Positions 8,018-15,680 of a DNA stretch of 64,000 nt are shown here, one piece after another. The notes under the pieces are model-generated. The model was not told where the DNA came from. It saw nothing but the letters and a program-made list of their open reading frames with translations, and made no database searches. A program made the translations under genes and the position numbers. The stretch comes from Streptomyces xiamenensis. GTDB taxonomy: Bacteria > Actinomycetota > Actinomycetes > Streptomycetales > Streptomycetaceae. How positions within the stretch are numbered: the first letter of the stretch is position 1; each line of letters begins with the position of its first letter. Location of the stretch: assembly GCF_000993785.3 (NCBI RefSeq), contig NZ_CP009922.3:3720001-3784000 (forward strand), read 5' to 3'.

Positions 8018-8024
8018 GCTCGTC

Positions 8025-8339
8025 ATGGCATGGCTGATTCTGGTGATCTCGGGTGCGCTGGAAGCGGTGTGGGCCACCGCGCTGGGCCGGTCGGAAGGCT
8101 TCACCAAGCCCGGTCCGTCCGTGGTCTTCGCCGTAGGACTCGTCGGCAGCATGGCCGGCCTCGCGTACGCGATGCGCGATCTTCCCATCGGAACGGCGTA
8201 CGCGGTGTGGGTGGGCATCGGCGCCACCCTCACCGTCGCGTACGCCATGGTCACCGGCGGTGAGTCGGTGAGCGTGGCGAAGATCGTGTTCCTGACGATG
8301 ATCGTCGGCGGAGTGGTCGGGCTCAAGGCCGCCCACTGA
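8025..8339 (+). CDS. gdx: Guanidinium exporter, SMR family (Gdx/SugE type)
   Basis: Four-helix inner-membrane small multidrug resistance protein of 104 residues that exchanges guanidinium for protons as a dual-topology dimer. Seen: the central glutamate Glu13 in GALEAVW, Trp16, Ser42, Tyr59 and Trp62 (GTAYAVWVGIGA), the set described as lining the guanidinium site in Gdx proteins. Length is exactly that of the family. The preceding guanidine-III riboswitch strongly supports the guanidinium, rather than multidrug, subtype. Confidence 0.93.
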   Translation: MAWLILVISGALEAVWATALGRSEGFTKPGPSVVFAVGLVGSMAGLAYAMRDLPIGTAYAVWVGIGATLTVAYAMVTGGESVSVAKIVFLTMIVGGVVGLKAAH

Positions 8340-8392
8340 GCGATGCGGTCCCGGTGCCGGCCGGTGCCGGACCCGCGCCCGGAGCCCGCGGG

Positions 8393-9013
8393 TCACTCCC
8401 GCGGGCTCCCGCCACCCGGACCTGTGCTGCCCTCCTGGGCGGGGACGCGGTCATCCCCGCCCTCCAGGACACGGGCGGCATCGAGTCCGTCGAGGATCGC
8501 GGTCACCGTCTCCTCGGGGGTCAGGTCCGAACTGTCCAGCCACAGACCGATCGGCGGAGTCTCCGCGCGCAGCCCCCGGTCCAGGACCTCGACCGTCCAG
8601 GGGCCCGGTCCGTACCCGTTCTTGGCCCGGCCGGCCTCCCGCCGGTGCACCGACTCCGGGGACGGGGCCAGCACCACCACGTACACGGGACGAGTGCGCA
8701 ACCGGGCGAGGTACCGGGGCAGATCCTCACCGAGCACGATGTCCTGAACGATCGCGGTCCAGCCCTCGCGCGCGTACTCGTCGGCCACCAGTGCCGACAG
8801 CCGGTGCCGCAGCTCCAGTTGCGCCCGCGCCTCGGCCGCTTCCCCCGGCCGCATCTCCTCGCGCCCCGACACGATCATCCGCCGGAACACATCGCCCCGC
8901 ACGTGCGCGGCCCGGGGCAGCCGTTCGGCGAGAAGCTGCGCCACGGTGGACTTCCCGGCGGCCATGATTCCGGTGATCAGGACAACGGAGGAACCGAGTG
9001 AACGGGTGGTCAT
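8393..9013 (-). CDS. P-loop NTPase/kinase, chloramphenicol-phosphotransferase-like
   Basis: Cytoplasmic protein of 206 residues with Walker A GIMAAGKST (about residues 15-23), followed by RGDVFRRMI and QDIVLGEDL, the layout of AAA_33/zeta-toxin/chloramphenicol phosphotransferase-like small-molecule kinases. The substrate is not known. It starts 55 nt after the end of the second ThrRS gene on the same strand and may belong to that operon. Together with the pump upstream, a drug-modifying role is conceivable but is inference only. The C-terminal 25 residues are low-complexity and Gly/Pro rich. Confidence 0.8.
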   Translation of the reverse strand: MTTRSLGSSVVLITGIMAAGKSTVAQLLAERLPRAAHVRGDVFRRMIVSGREEMRPGEAAEARAQLELRHRLSALVADEYAREGWTAIVQDIVLGEDLPRYLARLRTRPVYVVVLAPSPESVHRREAGRAKNGYGPGPWTVEVLDRGLRAETPPIGLWLDSSDLTPEETVTAILDGLDAARVLEGGDDRVPAQEGSTGPGGGSPRE

Positions 9014-9068
9014 TCCACGGATTCTCCCCGGTGCGGTCGGTGGGGTGGAGGCGGGGGCCCACCCGCCG

Positions 9069-10295
9069 CTACCCGGCCGCCCCGCCGCCCGGCGCGCATG
9101 CCCCGGCGACGCGCCGCAGTGCGGCCCCGGCGGGTTCGGCCGGCAGGCGCTCGCCGTTCCGCAGACGCAGGGAGAGCCCGCCGGCCGCCGCCTCCCGGGT
9201 GCCGATGACCGCCTGGTAGGGGATCAGCCGGCCCGCGCGGATCCGGGCGGACAGGGTGCCGTGCGACCGGGGAACCAGCTCCACCCGCAGACCGAGGTCC
9301 AGCGCCCGGGACCGCACGTCGTCCGCCAGCGCCAGCTGGTCGTCGCCCACCGGCAGGATCGCCAGCTGCACCGGCGCCAGCCAGGCCGGGAACGCGCCAC
9401 CGTGCCGCTCGATCAGATGGGCCACCACGCGCTCCACGCTGCCGATGATGCTGCGGTGGACCATCACCGGGCGGTGCGCGGCCCCGTCCGCGCCGGTGTA
9501 GCGCAGATCGAACCGCTCCGGCTGGTGGAAGTCGACCTGCACGGTCGACAGGGTGGACTCGCGCCCCGCCGGGTCGGCGATCTGTACGTCGATCTTCGGC
9601 CCGTAGAAGGCCGCCTCGCCCTCCGCCGCCTCGTACGGCAGGCCGGAATCGTCCAGCACCTCCCGCAGCAGCACCACCGAGCGCCGCCACATCTCCGGCG
9701 CCGCCACGTACTTTCCGCCCCCGCCCGGCAGCGAAAGCCGGTACCGGGCCGGCCGGATGTCCAGCGCCTCGTACGCCCGGCGGATCATCTCCAGCGCGGC
9801 CCGTGCCTCGTGGGCCACCTGCTCGACGGTGCAGAAGATGTGCGCGTCATTGAGGGTGATGGCCCGCACCCGGGTCAGTCCGCCCAGCACGCCGGAGAGT
9901 TCGGACCGGTACATCCCGCCCAGCTCGGCCATCCGCAGCGGCAGCTCGCGGTAACTGTGCGCGCGGGAGCGGTAGATGAGCGCGTGGTGCGGGCACAGGC
10001 TGGGCCGCAGCAGCATCTGCTCGCCGCCGCCCAGGTCCATCGGCGGGAACATGTCCTCGCGGTAGTGGTCCCAGTGGCCGGAGATCTCGTACAGCTCGCG
10101 CTTGCCCAGCACCGGCGAGTACACATGCCGGTAGCCGGCCCGGCGTTCGGCCTCGTGGATGTAGCGCTCCAGCGCGTGGCGTACGGCCGCGCCCGCGGGC
10201 AGCCAGTACGGCAGACCCGCGCCCATGAGCTTGTCGGAGTCGAACAGGCCCAGCGCGCGGCCCAGGGTGCGGTGATCGGGTGCGTCGGTGGTCAT
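9069..10295 (-). CDS. Second threonyl-tRNA synthetase, lacking TGS and editing domains
   Basis: Class II aminoacyl-tRNA synthetase of 408 residues, against about 640-660 for housekeeping ThrRS: only the catalytic core and anticodon-binding domain are present. The zinc ligands are conserved: Cys in LRPSLCPHHALIY, His in LNDAHIFC and His in PVMVHRSIIGSVERV. Motif 2 (YRSELSGVLGGLTRVRAI) and motif 3 (HRSIIGSVERVVAHL) are clear. ATG 10295 follows GGGAG by 9 nt; that ribosome binding site can pair in a CCCTCC-ccc-GGAGGG hairpin. An upstream Thr-rich leader and terminator suggest attenuation. Short ThrRS paralogues can provide resistance to ThrRS inhibitors or act under threonine starvation; both are inferences here. 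Confidence 0.88.
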   Translation of the reverse strand: MTTDAPDHRTLGRALGLFDSDKLMGAGLPYWLPAGAAVRHALERYIHEAERRAGYRHVYSPVLGKRELYEISGHWDHYREDMFPPMDLGGGEQMLLRPSLCPHHALIYRSRAHSYRELPLRMAELGGMYRSELSGVLGGLTRVRAITLNDAHIFCTVEQVAHEARAALEMIRRAYEALDIRPARYRLSLPGGGGKYVAAPEMWRRSVVLLREVLDDSGLPYEAAEGEAAFYGPKIDVQIADPAGRESTLSTVQVDFHQPERFDLRYTGADGAAHRPVMVHRSIIGSVERVVAHLIERHGGAFPAWLAPVQLAILPVGDDQLALADDVRSRALDLGLRVELVPRSHGTLSARIRAGRLIPYQAVIGTREAAAGGLSLRLRNGERLPAEPAGAALRRVAGACAPGGGAAG

Positions 10296-10337
10296 GGTGG
10301 TGGTCTCCCTCCGGGGGAGGGGCGGGTGACCACACGG

Positions 10338-10369
10338 CGAAGCCCCGGGGCACTCGCCCCGGGGCTTCG
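10338..10369 (-). terminator. Attenuator terminator hairpin before the second ThrRS gene
   Basis: A perfect 14-bp stem (CGAAGCCCCGGGGC with its complement) and a 4-nt loop lie between the leader peptide stop (10384) and the ThrRS start (10295). No U-run follows, which is common for streptomycete terminators. The promoter-proximal arm can alternatively pair with GUCCCGG inside the leader ORF (7 pairs including one G-U), giving a possible antiterminator. Because it is a palindrome it could also simply end the upstream gene. Confidence 0.7.
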
Positions 10370-10383
10370 GACTCAGACATGGG

Positions 10384-10434
10384 TCAGCGCGCCGGGACAC
10401 TCTCCGGCGTCGTCGTGCTGGCAGCGCGCTTCAT
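10384..10434 (-). CDS. Threonine leader peptide MKRAASTTTPESVPAR
   Basis: A 16-codon ORF with three consecutive ACG threonine codons (7-9), preceded by AGGG 8 nt before the ATG and followed by a strong hairpin and then a threonyl-tRNA synthetase gene. This is the classic layout of ribosome-mediated attenuation. Region CGCCGG just after the Thr codons pairs with CCGGCG later in the ORF; a ribosome stalled on Thr codons would mask the first arm and free the second to disrupt the terminator. No expression evidence; the call rests on codon content and structure. Confidence 0.7.
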   Translation of the reverse strand: MKRAASTTTPESVPAR

Positions 10435-10444
10435 GCCGCGGACC

Positions 10445-10933
10445 CTAACAGACGGGGTCGGCCCGGTGCAGGGTGAATTCCCGGCTGGGCGGATGGACGA
10501 CGACGGCCAGGCGGCTGCCCACCACCAGGCCGGGGAAGTGGGCGTCCGGCTCCGTGCTGCTCGCTTCGAACGGCTCGAAGCCGGGACCCGTGACGCGCAG
10601 CCGCAGCTCGTGCTGGGTGCTCAGGCCGTCCGGGGTGATGTCCTCGGGGCCGATGGCGATCACCTCGGCGGCCCCGTCCACCCCTTGGGTGGCCAGTCGG
10701 CGGGTGGAGCGCCGCCGGTCCCGGTTGTGGAGCAGCGTGCCCAGGCCCACGTACGCGACGAGTGCCCCGAACAGCGCCACGGCCCCGAAGACGACGGCGT
10801 CCACCGTCGTCGCGGCGTCGGCGAGGGCGCCGTGGGCGAAGGACACCGCCAGCCACCCGCCGCCCCCCAGCAGGCCCGTACCGAAGAGGTTCGCGAGGGC
10901 GGCGAGCACCGGTCCCATCGGCTCGACGCGCAT
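10445..10933 (-). CDS. DUF3592-like membrane protein
   Basis: Protein of 162 residues with two N-terminal hydrophobic segments (LAALANLFGTGLLGGGGWLA and VVFGAVALFGALVAYVGL) and a C-terminal soluble beta-rich part (GAAEVIAIGPEDITPDGL, then HELRLRVTG and PGLVVGSRLAVVVHPPS), a layout resembling DUF3592 proteins. Function unknown. Its ATG overlaps the stop of the 44-residue ORF (TGATG), and its own stop lies 10 nt before the Thr leader ATG, with the leader's ribosome binding site overlapping the stop. Confidence 0.65.
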   Translation of the reverse strand: MRVEPMGPVLAALANLFGTGLLGGGGWLAVSFAHGALADAATTVDAVVFGAVALFGALVAYVGLGTLLHNRDRRRSTRRLATQGVDGAAEVIAIGPEDITPDGLSTQHELRLRVTGPGFEPFEASSTEPDAHFPGLVVGSRLAVVVHPPSREFTLHRADPVC

Positions 10934-11067
10934 CAGCACAGGCTCGTCTCGATGTCTTGACTTCCGCGCACCCCGTTGAGGGGAGCGCTTCCTGCCACGG
11001 TCGGGTAACCCGGCCCGCTGGCGTTGAGCAGTGCGGCGACGGCGCCGCGCGATGTACCACTGGCCAT
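10933..11067 (-). CDS. 44-residue peptide ORF coupled to the DUF3592-like gene
   Basis: Begins MASGTSRGAVAALLNASG and ends QDIETSLC. It is small, rich in Ser, Thr and Gly and has a single terminal cysteine. A GGGGGA tract upstream may serve as ribosome binding site and the stop overlaps the next start (TGATG), evidence for coupled translation. It has no signal peptide or transmembrane segment. The composition would suit a precursor peptide or a translational-coupling leader, but no modification enzyme is nearby, so function is unknown. Confidence 0.5.
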   Translation of the reverse strand: MASGTSRGAVAALLNASGPGYPTVAGSAPLNGVRGSQDIETSLC

Positions 11068-11145
11068 CGAAGTCCCCCCGGGGGAAGGAGTGTGGCCTCT
11101 ATCACGTCCCCCGGGGGCGGGCGGTTCCGCCCTTGTGCCGTTGTG

Positions 11146-12474
11146 TCAGGCGAGGGCGGCCTCGCGCCGGCGCACCACCCGGGCGCGCCCAGTGGCGTAC
11201 AGCGTGATGCCCGCGGTGGTCAGCAGCGCGACGAGACCGAAGGCCACCACACCCTCCCAGCCGGCCCGGTGGAAGATGACCGCGCCGAGCGTGCCGCCCG
11301 CGCTGTTGCCCAGGTAGTACGCCACCTGGTACAGCGCCGAGGCCTGCGCCCGCCCGTGGGTCACGGCCCGGCTCACCGAGCCGGAGGCGACGGCGTGGCC
11401 GAAGAAGAAGCCGCCGGTGATCAGCACCAGGGAGAGCAGCACGGTCGCCAGGTTGTCGACCAGGCTCAGCAGCAGCCCGCCGGTCACGGTGGTGATGGCG
11501 AGGTAGAGGGCGCCGCGCCGGCCGAGGCGTTCGACCATGGGGCCGGTCACCGAGGAGGAGCAGGTGCCCACCAGGTAGATGACGAACACCGAGCCGATGA
11601 GCCCGGCGGACAGGCCGAACGGCTCCGCCACCAGCCGGAAGCCGATCACCGTGTAGACGGCGCTGAACGCCGACATCAGCAGCAGCCCGATCGCGAACAG
11701 CCGCACCAGCAGCGGCTCGGACAGGTGGGTGCGCACCGTCGCGAGCAGGGCGCGGGGCCGCAGCGCGGTGGGGGTGAAGTTGCGGGCCCGGGGCAGCAGC
11801 AGCCGGTAGAGCACGGCGGCGGCCAGCGCGAGGACGGCGACGGCGGCGAGCGCGGCGCGCCAGCCCCAGCCCTCGGCGACCCAGCCGGTGAGGATGCGGC
11901 CGAGCATGCCGCCCACGCTGTTGCCCGCGATGAACAGGCCGACCGCGCCGACCGTGGAGCGGGCGTCCAGCTCCTCCGAGAGGTAGGCGACGGCGGAGGC
12001 CGGGATGCCGGCGATGGCCGCGCCCTGGAGGGTGCGCAGGGCGATCAGCGTGGTGAGGTCGGGGGCGAAGGGGATGACCAGGGCCAGGGCCACGGCGACG
12101 GCCACTGAGACCGTCATCAGCTGCTGGCGGCCGAAGCGTTCGCTGAGCGCGCTCAGCGGCAGGACGGCGGCGGCCAGGGCGATGGTGGTGGCCGAGATGG
12201 TCCAACTGGCCTGGCCCGGGGCCACCGAGAAGGCGGTGGCGAGGTCGGGCAGGAGTGCCTGGGTGGAGAACAGCAGCGCGAAGGTGGCCACGCCGAGGGC
12301 GAAGAGGGCCAGGTTGACGCGGAGGCGCGGGACCGGGGCGGCGGCCGGGGTGCGGGTCGCCGGGACGGTCGCGGTCGTGGTCGGTGCCGGGGTGGGCTTC
12401 GGGTGAGGGCTCGGGGCCTGGACTAGAGCGGGGTCGGCGGTGGCCGACACCTTCGTGGCTGCTGCGGTGGGCAT
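11146..12474 (-). CDS. MFS efflux transporter, YnfM/AraJ-like (12-TM)
   Basis: Permease of 442 residues with a Pro/Thr/Ala-rich N-terminal extension of about 50 residues and then 12 hydrophobic segments. Seen: the motif A loop LSALSERFGRQQLM, a proline-containing central helix GIPASAVAYLSEEL, and a second-half motif A TGPMVERLGRRGALY. It is divergent from a LysR gene, 93 nt away, which is a common regulator-pump arrangement. The genes downstream on the same strand (44-residue ORF, membrane protein, ThrRS) may be co-transcribed, since only 78 nt separate them. Confidence 0.87.
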   Translation of the reverse strand: MPTAAATKVSATADPALVQAPSPHPKPTPAPTTTATVPATRTPAAAPVPRLRVNLALFALGVATFALLFSTQALLPDLATAFSVAPGQASWTISATTIALAAAVLPLSALSERFGRQQLMTVSVAVAVALALVIPFAPDLTTLIALRTLQGAAIAGIPASAVAYLSEELDARSTVGAVGLFIAGNSVGGMLGRILTGWVAEGWGWRAALAAVAVLALAAAVLYRLLLPRARNFTPTALRPRALLATVRTHLSEPLLVRLFAIGLLLMSAFSAVYTVIGFRLVAEPFGLSAGLIGSVFVIYLVGTCSSSVTGPMVERLGRRGALYLAITTVTGGLLLSLVDNLATVLLSLVLITGGFFFGHAVASGSVSRAVTHGRAQASALYQVAYYLGNSAGGTLGAVIFHRAGWEGVVAFGLVALLTTAGITLYATGRARVVRRREAALA

Positions 12475-12528
12475 GTCGTCAAAATTAGGACGGCGCCTTT
12501 CATGCGTCCAATGCACAAAGCTGCGATG

Positions 12529-12550
12529 ATTGATGCTCCAGTGCATCAAT
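12529..12550. promoter_or_regulatory. LysR-type binding site between MFS and lysR genes
   Basis: Perfect inverted repeat ATTGATGC-N6-GCATCAAT, with a second related site ATGCGTCCAATGCA at 12502-12515. Both share the pattern ATGC(G)TCCANTGCA. LysR regulators usually bind such dyads (T-N11-A) in the divergent promoter they control. Confidence 0.6.
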
Positions 12551-12567
12551 GCAGGTGGTGGGGGTCC

Positions 12568-13584
12568 ATGTCATATCCGGGCAACGGAAAAGACATTCGT
12601 GTAACAAGCGCGGGCGGCGGTATCGCGGCGGGTGCCGACGTACCGCCCGAGGCGTGGGCCGCGCTGCTCAGCCCGCGCCTCGCCCAGTTCGCCGCCGTCG
12701 CCCGGCACGAGCACATCACCCAGGCCGCGCGCGAACTCGGCGTACCGCAGTCCACGCTCAGCCGTGCCATGGCCCGGCTGGAGGCCGACCTGGGGGTGGC
12801 GTTGCTCGCCCGGCACGGCCGCAACGTCAGCCTCACCCCGGCGGGCCGGGCCTTCGCCCGCTCCGTGGAGCGCTCGCTCGGCGAGATCGGCCGCGCGGCG
12901 GAGGCGGTGCGCGCGGACGCGGATCCGGCGGCCGGCAAGGTGGCGTTCGGGTTCCTGCACACCATGGGTCCGGAAACCGTACCCGCCCTCATCCGGGAGT
13001 TCCGCGTGGACCACCCCCGGGTGCGGTTCGCGCTCGTCCAGAGCTACGGCGAGGACATGATCGAGCGGATGCGGCTGGGCGAGCTGGACCTGTGCCTGAC
13101 CTCCCCGATCCCCGAGGCCCCCGACCTGGTGACGCGGCGCCTGGACGAGCAGCGGCTGTTCCTGGTCGTACCGGCCGGGCACCGGCTCGCCAACCGCAAA
13201 CGGGTGCGGCTGGCCGAGGCGGCGGACGAGCCCTTCGTCACCCTCGAACCCGGTTACGGACTGCGGAAGCTGACGGATGTGCTGTGCGCGCGGGCCGGGT
13301 TCATACCGAAGATCGCCTTCGAGGGGGAGGAGCCGGAGACGCTGCGCGGCCTGGTCGCCGCCGGGCTGGGGGTGGCGCTGCTGCCGCCGCCCATGGTGCC
13401 CCGGCCCACCGCCCGCGATCTGGTGGTGACGGCTCCCCGGGCGGTGCGCGAGATCGGTGTCGCCTGGCTGGCGGGGCACCCGGACACCCGTCCGGTCGCC
13501 GACTTCAAGCGGTTCCTGCTGGGGCGGCGCGGCCGGTTCGCGGGGACCGGCCGCATGGATCCGGACCCGGGGCGGGAGGCGTAG
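12568..13584 (+). CDS. LysR-family transcriptional regulator
   Basis: Protein of 338 residues. The N-terminal helix-turn-helix is at about residues 35-90 ([20 protein letters not shown] then [32 protein letters not shown]), and a substrate-binding periplasmic-like domain follows from about residue 120 ([36 protein letters not shown]). It diverges from the MFS pump and most likely activates or represses it in response to a small molecule. ATG 12568 is taken because the segment before it overlaps the operator; an in-frame ATG exists at 12502. Confidence 0.88.
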   Translation: MSYPGNGKDIRVTSAGGGIAAGADVPPEAWAALLSPRLAQFAAVARHEHITQAARELGVPQSTLSRAMARLEADLGVALLARHGRNVSLTPAGRAFARSVERSLGEIGRAAEAVRADADPAAGKVAFGFLHTMGPETVPALIREFRVDHPRVRFALVQSYGEDMIERMRLGELDLCLTSPIPEAPDLVTRRLDEQRLFLVVPAGHRLANRKRVRLAEAADEPFVTLEPGYGLRKLTDVLCARAGFIPKIAFEGEEPETLRGLVAAGLGVALLPPPMVPRPTARDLVVTAPRAVREIGVAWLAGHPDTRPVADFKRFLLGRRGRFAGTGRMDPDPGREA

Positions 13585-13671
13585 GCCGAGCGGGAGCCGC
13601 GGGCGCGCCCCCGCCCCGGCCCCGGACCGCCCGCCCCGCGGCCGCGGGACGACGGGTTTCCTCCCCCTCAT

Positions 13672-13683
13672 CTACGCGCGTAG
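13672..13683. promoter_or_regulatory. Nucleoside-regulon operator CTACGCGCGTAG (add promoter)
   Basis: Perfect 12-bp palindrome ending 4 nt before a -10 hexamer TACAGT (13688-13693), which lies 6 nt before the adenosine deaminase ATG (leaderless promoter). The same exact 12-mer is found at the deoC and purine nucleoside phosphorylase promoters in this window. The central CG is typical of LacI-family operators. Confidence 0.75.
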
Positions 13684-13699
13684 GCGCTACAGTGCCGGG

Positions 13700-14848
13700 A
13701 TGACTCAGAGTTCTCCGTCCCGCCATGCCCCGGTGCCGAACCGGGAACAGATCCTGCGCGCCCCCAAGGTCCTGCTCCACGACCACCTCGACGGCGGGCT
13801 GCGCCCGGCCACCATCGTCGAACTCGCCGCCGAGCAGGGCTACGACCGGCTTCCGGCCACCGATCCCGGCAAGCTGGCGGTCTGGTTCCGCGAGGCGGCC
13901 GACTCCGGCTCGCTGCCGCGCTATCTGGAGACGTTCGCACACACCTGCGCCGTGATGCAGCGCCGGGACGCGCTCGTCCGGGTGGCGGCCGAATGCGTGG
14001 AAGACCTGGCGGCCGACGGGGTGGTATACGCGGAGATCCGGTACGCCCCCGAGCAGCATCTGGAGGACGGGCTCACCCTGGAGGAGGTCGTCGAGGCCGT
14101 CAACGAGGGGTTCCGGGAGGGTGAACGGCGCGCCGCCGCGGCCGGCCACCGCATCCGTACCGCCGCGCTGCTCACCGCCATGCGGCACGCCGCCCGCGCG
14201 TTCGAGATCGCCGAACTCGCCAACCGTTACCGCGATCGCGGCGTGGCCGGCTTCGACATCGCGGGCGCCGAGGCCGGGTTCCCGCCCACCCGTCACCTGG
14301 ACGCGTTCGAGTACCTCAAGCGCGAGAACAACCACTTCACCATCCACGCGGGCGAGGCGTTCGGGCTGCCCTCGATCTGGCAGGCGCTCCAGTGGTGCGG
14401 CGCCGACCGGCTGGGCCACGGGGTGCGGATCATCGATGACATCGAGGTCGGCGACGACGGCGCGGTACGGCTCGGGCGGCTGGCGGCGTACGTCCGTGAC
14501 AAGCGGATCCCGCTGGAGATGTGCCCGACCTCCAACCTCCAGACGGGGGCGGCGACCTCGTACGGCGAGCACCCCATCGGTCTGCTGCGGCGGCTGCGTT
14601 TCCGGGTGACGGTCAATACCGACAACCGGCTGATGAGCGATACGAGCATGAGCCGTGAATTCGAGCATCTCGTACGGACGTTCCAGTATTCGCTCGACGA
14701 TCTTCAGTGGTTCACGGTGAATGCCATGAAGTCGGCGTTCATTCCTTTTGATGAACGTCTGGCGATGATCAACGAGGTGATCAAGCCGGGATATGCCGCA
14801 CTACGCTCCGAGTGGCTGTTCCCATCCGTGTCGGAGAACCCTGCCTGA
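13700..14848 (+). CDS. add: Adenosine deaminase
   Basis: Converts adenosine and deoxyadenosine to inosine and deoxyinosine, the first step of purine nucleoside salvage. The 382-residue protein has the zinc-hydrolase barrel motifs: [10 protein letters not shown] (metal His pair, about residues 30-39), HAGEAFG (about 216-222, His and catalytic Glu), [16 protein letters not shown] and NTDNRLMS (metal Asp near 313). The promoter carries CTACGCGCGTAG and appears leaderless. The neighbouring PNP, phosphosugar mutase and deoC genes complete the pathway. Confidence 0.94.
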   Translation: MTQSSPSRHAPVPNREQILRAPKVLLHDHLDGGLRPATIVELAAEQGYDRLPATDPGKLAVWFREAADSGSLPRYLETFAHTCAVMQRRDALVRVAAECVEDLAADGVVYAEIRYAPEQHLEDGLTLEEVVEAVNEGFREGERRAAAAGHRIRTAALLTAMRHAARAFEIAELANRYRDRGVAGFDIAGAEAGFPPTRHLDAFEYLKRENNHFTIHAGEAFGLPSIWQALQWCGADRLGHGVRIIDDIEVGDDGAVRLGRLAAYVRDKRIPLEMCPTSNLQTGAATSYGEHPIGLLRRLRFRVTVNTDNRLMSDTSMSREFEHLVRTFQYSLDDLQWFTVNAMKSAFIPFDERLAMINEVIKPGYAALRSEWLFPSVSENPA

Positions 14849-14986
14849 CCTGGCCGGATGGTGACGTGCCGCGGCGTGTGGGCCTGCCGCGAAAGGCAGT
14901 TGATCCGACCGGCGGGCGGGACGCGCGAGACATTTCGATCCTTTGCGGCGCGGGCTTTCAGTGGCTACGTTCGCCCTCGGGCCCTA

Positions 14987-15147
14987 GGCCGCGTCTGACA
15001 CATCCCGCCTGGCCCGCGACGCCTGGCACGGCACCTCGCTGCGTTGTCGAATCGCCCGAATAACCCGCTATGAGGGCGACTCTCTGCCTTGCGATGCACC
15101 GCACCAGCCGCCGCGGGCCTGACCGGCGCTATGTGTCGGACACGGCC
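14987..15147. mobile_element. MITE-like insertion with 23-bp imperfect terminal inverted repeats
   Basis: The 340-nt gap after add holds a 161-bp block bounded by GGCCGCGTCTGACACATCCC (left, 14987-15009 in full) and, inverted, GGCCGTGTCCGACACATAGC (right, 15125-15147). The ends match at 19 of 23 positions. The inside has no ORF but can fold (TCGCCC with GGGCGA). This is the pattern of a non-autonomous derivative of an insertion sequence. No clear target-site duplication is seen. Confidence 0.6.
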
Positions 15148-15188
15148 TCGCCGCTGACATCCCACCCCACACAAGGACGTAGTGACTC

Positions 15189-15524
15189 ATGAAGCACACC
15201 ACCGTGAAGACCCTGGGTGCCGCCGCTGTCGGTGCCGCGCTCGCCGCCACCGGTGCGGGTTCCGCCCACGCGCTGGGCGAGGAGCTGGTGGCCGGGACCA
15301 CCGGTCAGGTCGTGAAGGCCGTGCCGCTGGGCGAGGTGGCCGGCGGTCTCACCGGTAACGGCGGGAACGCCGCCGCCGGCCTCCAGGAGGTCACCAAGCC
15401 GCTGAACGGCACCACCGACGCCAACAGCCTGCTCGGCGGCCAGGGCGATGTGCTCAACCAGGCCACCAGCGGTCTGCTCGGCGGGCTGCCCGCGGGCGCG
15501 CTCAAGGGCGGGCTGCTCGGCTGA
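15189..15524 (+). CDS. Small secreted protein
   Basis: 111-residue exported protein. A Sec signal peptide is obvious: MKHTTVKTLGAAAVGAALAA then cleavage after SAHA (about residue 28). The mature part is low in charge and rich in Gly, Leu and Asn (GGLTGNGGNAAAGL, LLGGLPAGALKGGLLG) with no cysteine, resembling the abundant small secreted proteins of streptomycetes. The GGACGTAG sequence before the ATG may be its ribosome binding site. Its promoter region contains the MITE-like element, which could have altered its expression. Confidence 0.75.
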   Translation: MKHTTVKTLGAAAVGAALAATGAGSAHALGEELVAGTTGQVVKAVPLGEVAGGLTGNGGNAAAGLQEVTKPLNGTTDANSLLGGQGDVLNQATSGLLGGLPAGALKGGLLG

Positions 15525-15610
15525 CACCAGCCGCTCCCCGCTCCCCGGGCCGGGACCGGGGCGCAGCCGGGTCCGGGGCCACCCGGTCCCGGACCCGGGA
15601 CACGCACGAA

Positions 15611-15649
15611 AGAAGGGCCGTACCCCCAGCCGTGGGGTGCGGCCCTTCT
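15611..15649. terminator. Bidirectional terminator between convergent genes
   Basis: AGAAGGGCCGTACCCC pairs with GGGGTGCGGCCCTTCT (one mismatch), giving a stem of about 16 bp. It lies between the secreted-protein gene and the leftward vanZ-like gene. Confidence 0.8.
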
Positions 15650-15680
15650 CGTTCGTGGTGCTGCCGTGCTGCCCTCCACG

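Noticed and set aside
10431..11105. 224-codon leftward ORF overlapping the 44-residue ORF and membrane-protein gene
   Set aside because: Wrong frame relative to the protein with clear transmembrane segments; Arg/Gly-rich shadow.
14930..15010. CTAG next to the left MITE end as a target-site duplication
   Set aside because: No matching copy follows the right end (TCGCCG), so it is not supported.
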